Shown here in pieces: positions 60,345-64,000 of a stretch of DNA of 64,000 nucleotides. Under the pieces are notes generated by a model. That model did no database searches and was not told where the DNA came from. It was given only the letters and a program-made list of their open reading frames with translations. The stretch's first letter is position 1. Every line of letters starts with the position of its first letter. The stretch is taken from assembly GCA_022606425.2 (NCBI GenBank), contig JAHDVF020000744.1, forward strand, positions 62,001-126,000. The letters are read 5' to 3'. Source of the stretch: Lepidostoma basale. Taxonomy: Eukaryota; Arthropoda; Insecta; Trichoptera; Lepidostomatidae. The translations under genes were made by a program, and so were the position numbers.

Positions 60345-60660
60345 TTTCCTAATATTTTTAAATTCGGATTGAATATCTTCCCGCAGATCAGCTCCCCCCA
60401 CCAGGTCTATGCGTAGATACTTGAAGGTTCTGACCTGTTTTGGGTGTTTTGGAAAAGGTCATACATTTTGTTTTTTCAATAGAGATCGTCATGTTGTATT
60501 TTTTACAGGCGTGATGTAGTCTGTCTAGCATTTTTTGTAGGTCATTATTGTTTTCAGCTATGATTAAAGCATCGTCTGCATAACAGACCACATTGAGAAT
60601 TTGCTCTCCCATCCTATATTCGAGTTGTAGCGATTGGGTCTTCTCTATAAGTTTGTTCAA
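60345..60660 (-). pseudogene. Non-LTR reverse transcriptase fragment with YADD
   Basis: The minus strand reads MNKLIEKTQSLQLEYRMGEQILNVVCYADDALIIAENNNDLQKMLDRLHHACKKYNMTISIEKTKCMTFSKTP, then after a frameshift near 60425 VRTFKYLRIDLVGGADLREDIQSEFKNIRKC. YADD is the catalytic motif and FKYLR matches the following conserved block. Both ends are truncated. It is a different family from the RTE, whose motif is LLYADDAVLVA. Confidence 0.85.
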
Positions 60661-61250
60661 TCAAACGCTAATCCTTAAATATCTCGAATCATGAAAAAAT
60701 TCACTAATTCCACATTCAAAAATAACGGACCATATATTGATATGAACAACAGTGTTAGTATCGAATTTTAGTGATGTTTGGTTTGCATGTTTATCCAGAT
60801 ACAAATCTTACAATAAATATTTCCCACTATTGGTAACTTAGTTAGCCACTGAGGAACAAAAAAACTCTTAGCGTACTGTTATATCGGGAAAATAATTAAT
60901 TACTGTAGCCGATACAAGTATGTGGGCGAAATTCCAGCCCAGAAACCATTTATCAAACAATTTATTATGTAACAACCATTTCTTACCATATTTACATAAT
61001 CATGTCCCGAAATTAATTTCAAAGCATGAAACAGCATTTACATCGTAAATCGATACTCCACAATGTACAGTAGGGACTGAGTAATTAGTTTTCCTTATAC
61101 TTCATTATCTGATATATTTAATACGTATCTAATGTGGCACCCACTTGACTTAAGTATCCATACCTTAGTAACGTTTGTATATCTACGAATTATTATTATA
61201 GGTTACGTTATGTTTATGCTAATTTTAGGTAACTCCTTTGTTCAAATTAA
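60661..61250. other. No recognised feature
   Basis: Composition varies; nothing identified. Confidence 0.3.
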
Positions 61251-61254
61251 GTAA

Positions 61255-61420
61255 GAAATATTCCAATGTTTCGGCCGAAACACTATGATACCTTAACATT
61301 TAAAAAATTAAAAGCAAAATAAAAAAAAATTGTTTTTTGTATCACAATTGTATTTTATTTTACGCGACAGCGTAACAGCTGTCGCGTAAAATAAAATACA
61401 ATTTAATTTAACAGCTTCAA
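61255..61420. repeat. Penelope-type palindrome fragment, CAGCTG family
   Basis: The family end TTTCGGCCGAAACACTATG is followed by the mirror structure ATTTTATTTTACGCGACAG and CTGTCGCGTAAAATAAAAT. The apical parts of the hammerheads (core and stem II) are deleted, which leaves the stem III and post-cleavage sequences joined back to back. Confidence 0.6.
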
Positions 61421-62665
61421 ATAATTGTTTCCATCGGAGCTTCTTCAGGGTGGCAAACTAAATTATAGAAAGAGTTTGTTCGAAAAGAGGCTCTGGCTGG
61501 AGGGAAATAGTTTTTTTTTACTTTCAGATATCCTTTAAAAAAACATTTTTCCACTTTCGGATATTCCTTCAAATCCACCCTTATTATCTTGAGAATATAA
61601 TGTTCAGATGTTTGAAACATGTAAAAATAATAAAAATAAAAATAAGAGCACACAACCGTGTTATAATTTTTATAGTCATAATATATATAATACTTCATTT
61701 TAATAGGATATAATTTATTCCGCGCGTTTAACATTTTAGTAAGCGATTTCATAATGCATATTAGAACCATGCCAATGAAAACTAATAATGAATATTAGTC
61801 TTTATGTAGTAATATAAATCTGTCAATAAAATGCTGTATTCACGTTTTTGAATCAATGTGATTGCCTTTCGTGTAAATAAATTAAAATGCAATGACTTTA
61901 ATTAAAATTAGAATAGCGTATTATTAGTGATTCTGGCGCGTTTAACGGGTAAAATTTATACCCTTAGTATGGTAATAGATAAGGGGGTGGAATTCAGTTA
62001 TCGTCAGTATGTGTAGCGCAATTTGTTCAACAAATGTTTTGAATGTACTAAGCCCCCTTATTTATGATCTTGTTAATTTATTACCCCTGGGCATGCGATC
62101 TTTGTTTTTATGAGCAAAGCATTTTAAAATATAATGTTAGTTAATTTCACCGAAGTCATTATAGTCCCAGATTTAATTAACTTAAACTATAAATACAATG
62201 TTCTTTTTCACCTTTAAGCTAGGTTTGAATTTTTTTTTTGGTCGAAGGTTGTGATAATATATGTGACCTAATTAAATGCGTGCGTTAACAAGTCGTAATT
62301 ATAGTTATAACAGCTGTTAACATTTTAATTACACACTTAATTAACGGTAATGTCTCTATTTAGTAAAGTAAGCAGATTATTGTGTTTTATAGCTTTTACC
62401 TACATTTGAAAGCATTGTTATCAATTCATTCAGAATAAGAAAAGGGTTTGTTTCTTTCTTATTATTTAAAAGAATTCAGAGCTACTGATTCAAGATTCGA
62501 TTTGGTTTTGTTAATGGAAACACTTGGTCTTTGACCATAATGTATATAAAAAATATGTAATTCGTTGCGTTTTATACGTAAAATCTTTGTATGTGATGAC
62601 ATTCTTTATATGTTTTTTAACAAAAAATATATCACCTTTTGAATGTATACAAATACTTGTAGACA
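61421..62665. other. Host-like DNA
   Basis: Positions 61920-62170 have balanced composition (TGGCGCGTTTAACGGGTAA, TACCCCTGGGCATGCGATC). The 117-codon reverse frame 61417-61770 shows no known motif. Confidence 0.3.
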
Positions 62666-62668
62666 AAT

Positions 62669-62815
62669 ACGATCGCTTTATGTTGTTAACATAAAGCGAT
62701 CGTCTAACCTGTTATTAGTATAATCATTAGTCCTGTAAGCGCCTCGAGCACCATATTGTGTTCCCAGAAAACAGTTTACGTCTTCGTCTCTATTGAGATA
62801 CAATTAATCCTTATA
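62669..62815. repeat. Dispersed repeat X, copy 3, with terminal hairpin
   Basis: A perfect hairpin, ACGATCGCTTTATGTT with its reverse complement across 3 bases (62669-62703), starts the copy. GTAAGCGCCTCGAGCACC and TTCGTCTCTATTGAGATAC follow as in 42110-42255. The hairpin may be a mirrored end of the element. Confidence 0.55.
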
Positions 62816-62901
62816 AAATATATATCGTTGATTTGAAATATCCTACCCGTTTTCAGACAGATCGACCATTGAATACCTTACAAAACTATTAAAAAAACAT
62901 T

Positions 62902-63310
62902 ATTCTTCTTTCATCTGACCAATTTGCGTTATTTAGGGTCGGTTTTCCTAATACAGTTCCGCCAAGTCTCGCTATCCTGGGTCATCTGGCTGTCCAGTCC
63001 CAGCGCCTTCAGGTCGTTTCCAACTGTGGACATCCACGTTGTAGGAGCCTGATCCGGTCCCCTCCTTCTATCGTCCAGTTGCAGGACCTTGTGAACGATG
63101 TAGTCTTCCTCCCTCCTGCTCACATGGTCGTACCATCGCAGACGACGTTCTCTAGCCTTTTAAGCAATAGGAGTGACTTTAAGGCTATATCTGATGTGCT
63201 TGTTTTAAGCTTTATCCAGCATCGTTACCCCGGCGGCTCACCTTAACATATTCATTTCTGCTACGTGAAGCCTTCTTTTAGGCAGGTCGGTACACCTTTA
63301 AATTAATGGT
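62902..63310 (-). pseudogene. LINE RT C-terminus and 3' end
   Basis: The reverse frame 62929-63123 gives SRREEDYIVHKVLQLDDRRRGPDQAPTTWMSTVGNDLKALGLDSQMTQDSETWRNCIRKTDPK and a stop. Upstream RERRLRWYDHV completes the usual LINE order. It ends in an AAAGAAGAATAATG tail at 62898-62913. The same family as 41333-41540, but longer. Confidence 0.75.
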
Positions 63311-63384
63311 ATACCATAAGTCTAAAAACTATTTTTAAATACAGGCTTTTTACAAAAGCCTATTAATTAACATGTTATTTCATT

Positions 63385-63600
63385 GTTTACATTTGATAAC
63401 GGTTTCTTGATAAAAATTAATAATTTCTTAATTCAATCAAGTGTTCAAGAAAAGTTAGTAAATTTGATGCGAATGACATGTTTCGATTTGCTAGTGCATT
63501 ATCAAATGACATTTGTTAATGCCTTTGCAGGGCAAAACATGGCAACTCCATTAAATATAATAAAGCTTCTAGAAAACAGGCCTGTACGTTCGAATTATTT
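63385..63600. repeat. Palindromic repeat, TCTAGAA family
   Basis: GACATGTTTCGATTTG, GCATTATCAAATGACATTTG and GTTAATGCCTTTGCAGGGC, then AATAAAGCTTCTAGAAAAC and AATACGGAGTTTAACGTC. On the minus strand the core is TTGATAA (complement 63499-63505) with GAAAC and ATGTC intact but stem II weak. Confidence 0.7.
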
Positions 63601-63734
63601 ATTTAATACGGAGTTTAACGTCATTTATGAAAAAACGATAAATATCTAACTGTTATTAGGATCACTTCTGTCTACTGCATATTCCTAACTCAGTTTATCA
63701 TTCTCTATAATTATACATACGACAATTAATACGA

Positions 63735-63955
63735 ATGAAAACGTCAGTTTCTAGAAGTTTTATTATATATATTTTATTTTTATTCATTATTTCAAGGGAA
63801 TGGCATGTTTCGCCCTTCTAAGACATTAACAAATGTTTTGATAATTCCTCAAAAGGGCGAAACGTATCATTCCCATAAAATATAAAAAAAATTCTAGAAA
63901 ACTAACGTTTTCATTCTTATCAATTATTTGATATGGAGATTAACATCATTGTTTA
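63735..63955. repeat. Palindromic repeat, TCTAGAA family, second adjacent copy
   Basis: GTCAGTTTCTAGAAGTTTTA, GGCATGTTTCGCCCTTC, TTAACAAATGTTTTGATAAT, AAAAGGGCGAAACGTATC, AATTCTAGAAAACTAACG, ending GATATGGAGATTAACATC. It lies about 140 bases from the previous copy in the same arrangement. Confidence 0.75.
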
Positions 63956-64000
63956 AGTAACAATAAATATACATACGACGTTTTCTGCATTTTCATATGG

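Noticed and set aside
1..64000. Short open frames (60-130 codons) as host genes
   Set aside because: They are AT-driven or shadows of retroelement strands, lack splice context and show no family motifs.

Overview
The window reads as AT-rich insect (or other arthropod) nuclear DNA. I found no convincing host protein-coding exon, no genuine tRNA or rRNA gene and no CRISPR array. What can be identified is a dense, nested graveyard of transposable elements: about 15 copies of one RTE-type non-LTR retrotransposon, 3' ends of about ten other non-LTR families (most ending in GAA-type tails), two tRNA-headed SINE families, a DD34D mariner, a deleted mariner, a 2-kb DNA transposon with an 8-bp target duplication, hairpin MITEs, and many Penelope-like element (PLE) remnants.

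Layout. 1-6.8 kb: PLE half-element, RTE fragments, SINE, LINE tails, inverted-repeat elements. 7.4-9.7 kb: large palindrome, LINE 3' end, deleted mariner. 10-18 kb: SINEs, RTE pieces, PLE palindromes. 19.3-21.3 kb: DNA transposon with 8-bp TSD. 22-31 kb: RTE fragments, hairpin MITE, PLE copies broken by LINE insertions. 32-38 kb: PLE with GIY-YIG nuclease remnant and host-like DNA. 38.4-41.3 kb: CR1/L2-like RT remnant and mariner. 41-46 kb: palindromes and nested RTE pieces. 46-52 kb: LINE tails and host-like DNA. 52.4-55.5 kb: nearly intact RTE. 56-64 kb: LINE ends, an unidentified GC-rich island and paired PLE palindromes.

The most interesting signal is a set of more than 15 hammerhead-ribozyme-like motifs, most inside palindromic repeats. 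Each has a 7-nt core of the form C/U-U-G-A-N-G/A-A, one extra nucleotide, a short stem II, GAAA, a very short self-complementary stem III and a cleavage nucleotide. One motif lies directly 3' of the Penelope GIY-YIG remnant (32.2-32.8 kb), which ties the motifs to PLEs; hammerheads in PLEs are established knowledge. Three features stand out. Core positions 3 and 8 co-vary as C3/G8 or U3/A8, and these two bases pair in the active ribozyme fold. The stem III palindrome differs between families while staying self-complementary. Several palindromes carry two motifs pointing outward from the apex.

Stretches without recognisable repeats look like host intergenic or intronic sequence. A few islands of balanced composition could be regulatory, but nothing in the window identifies the neighbouring genes.
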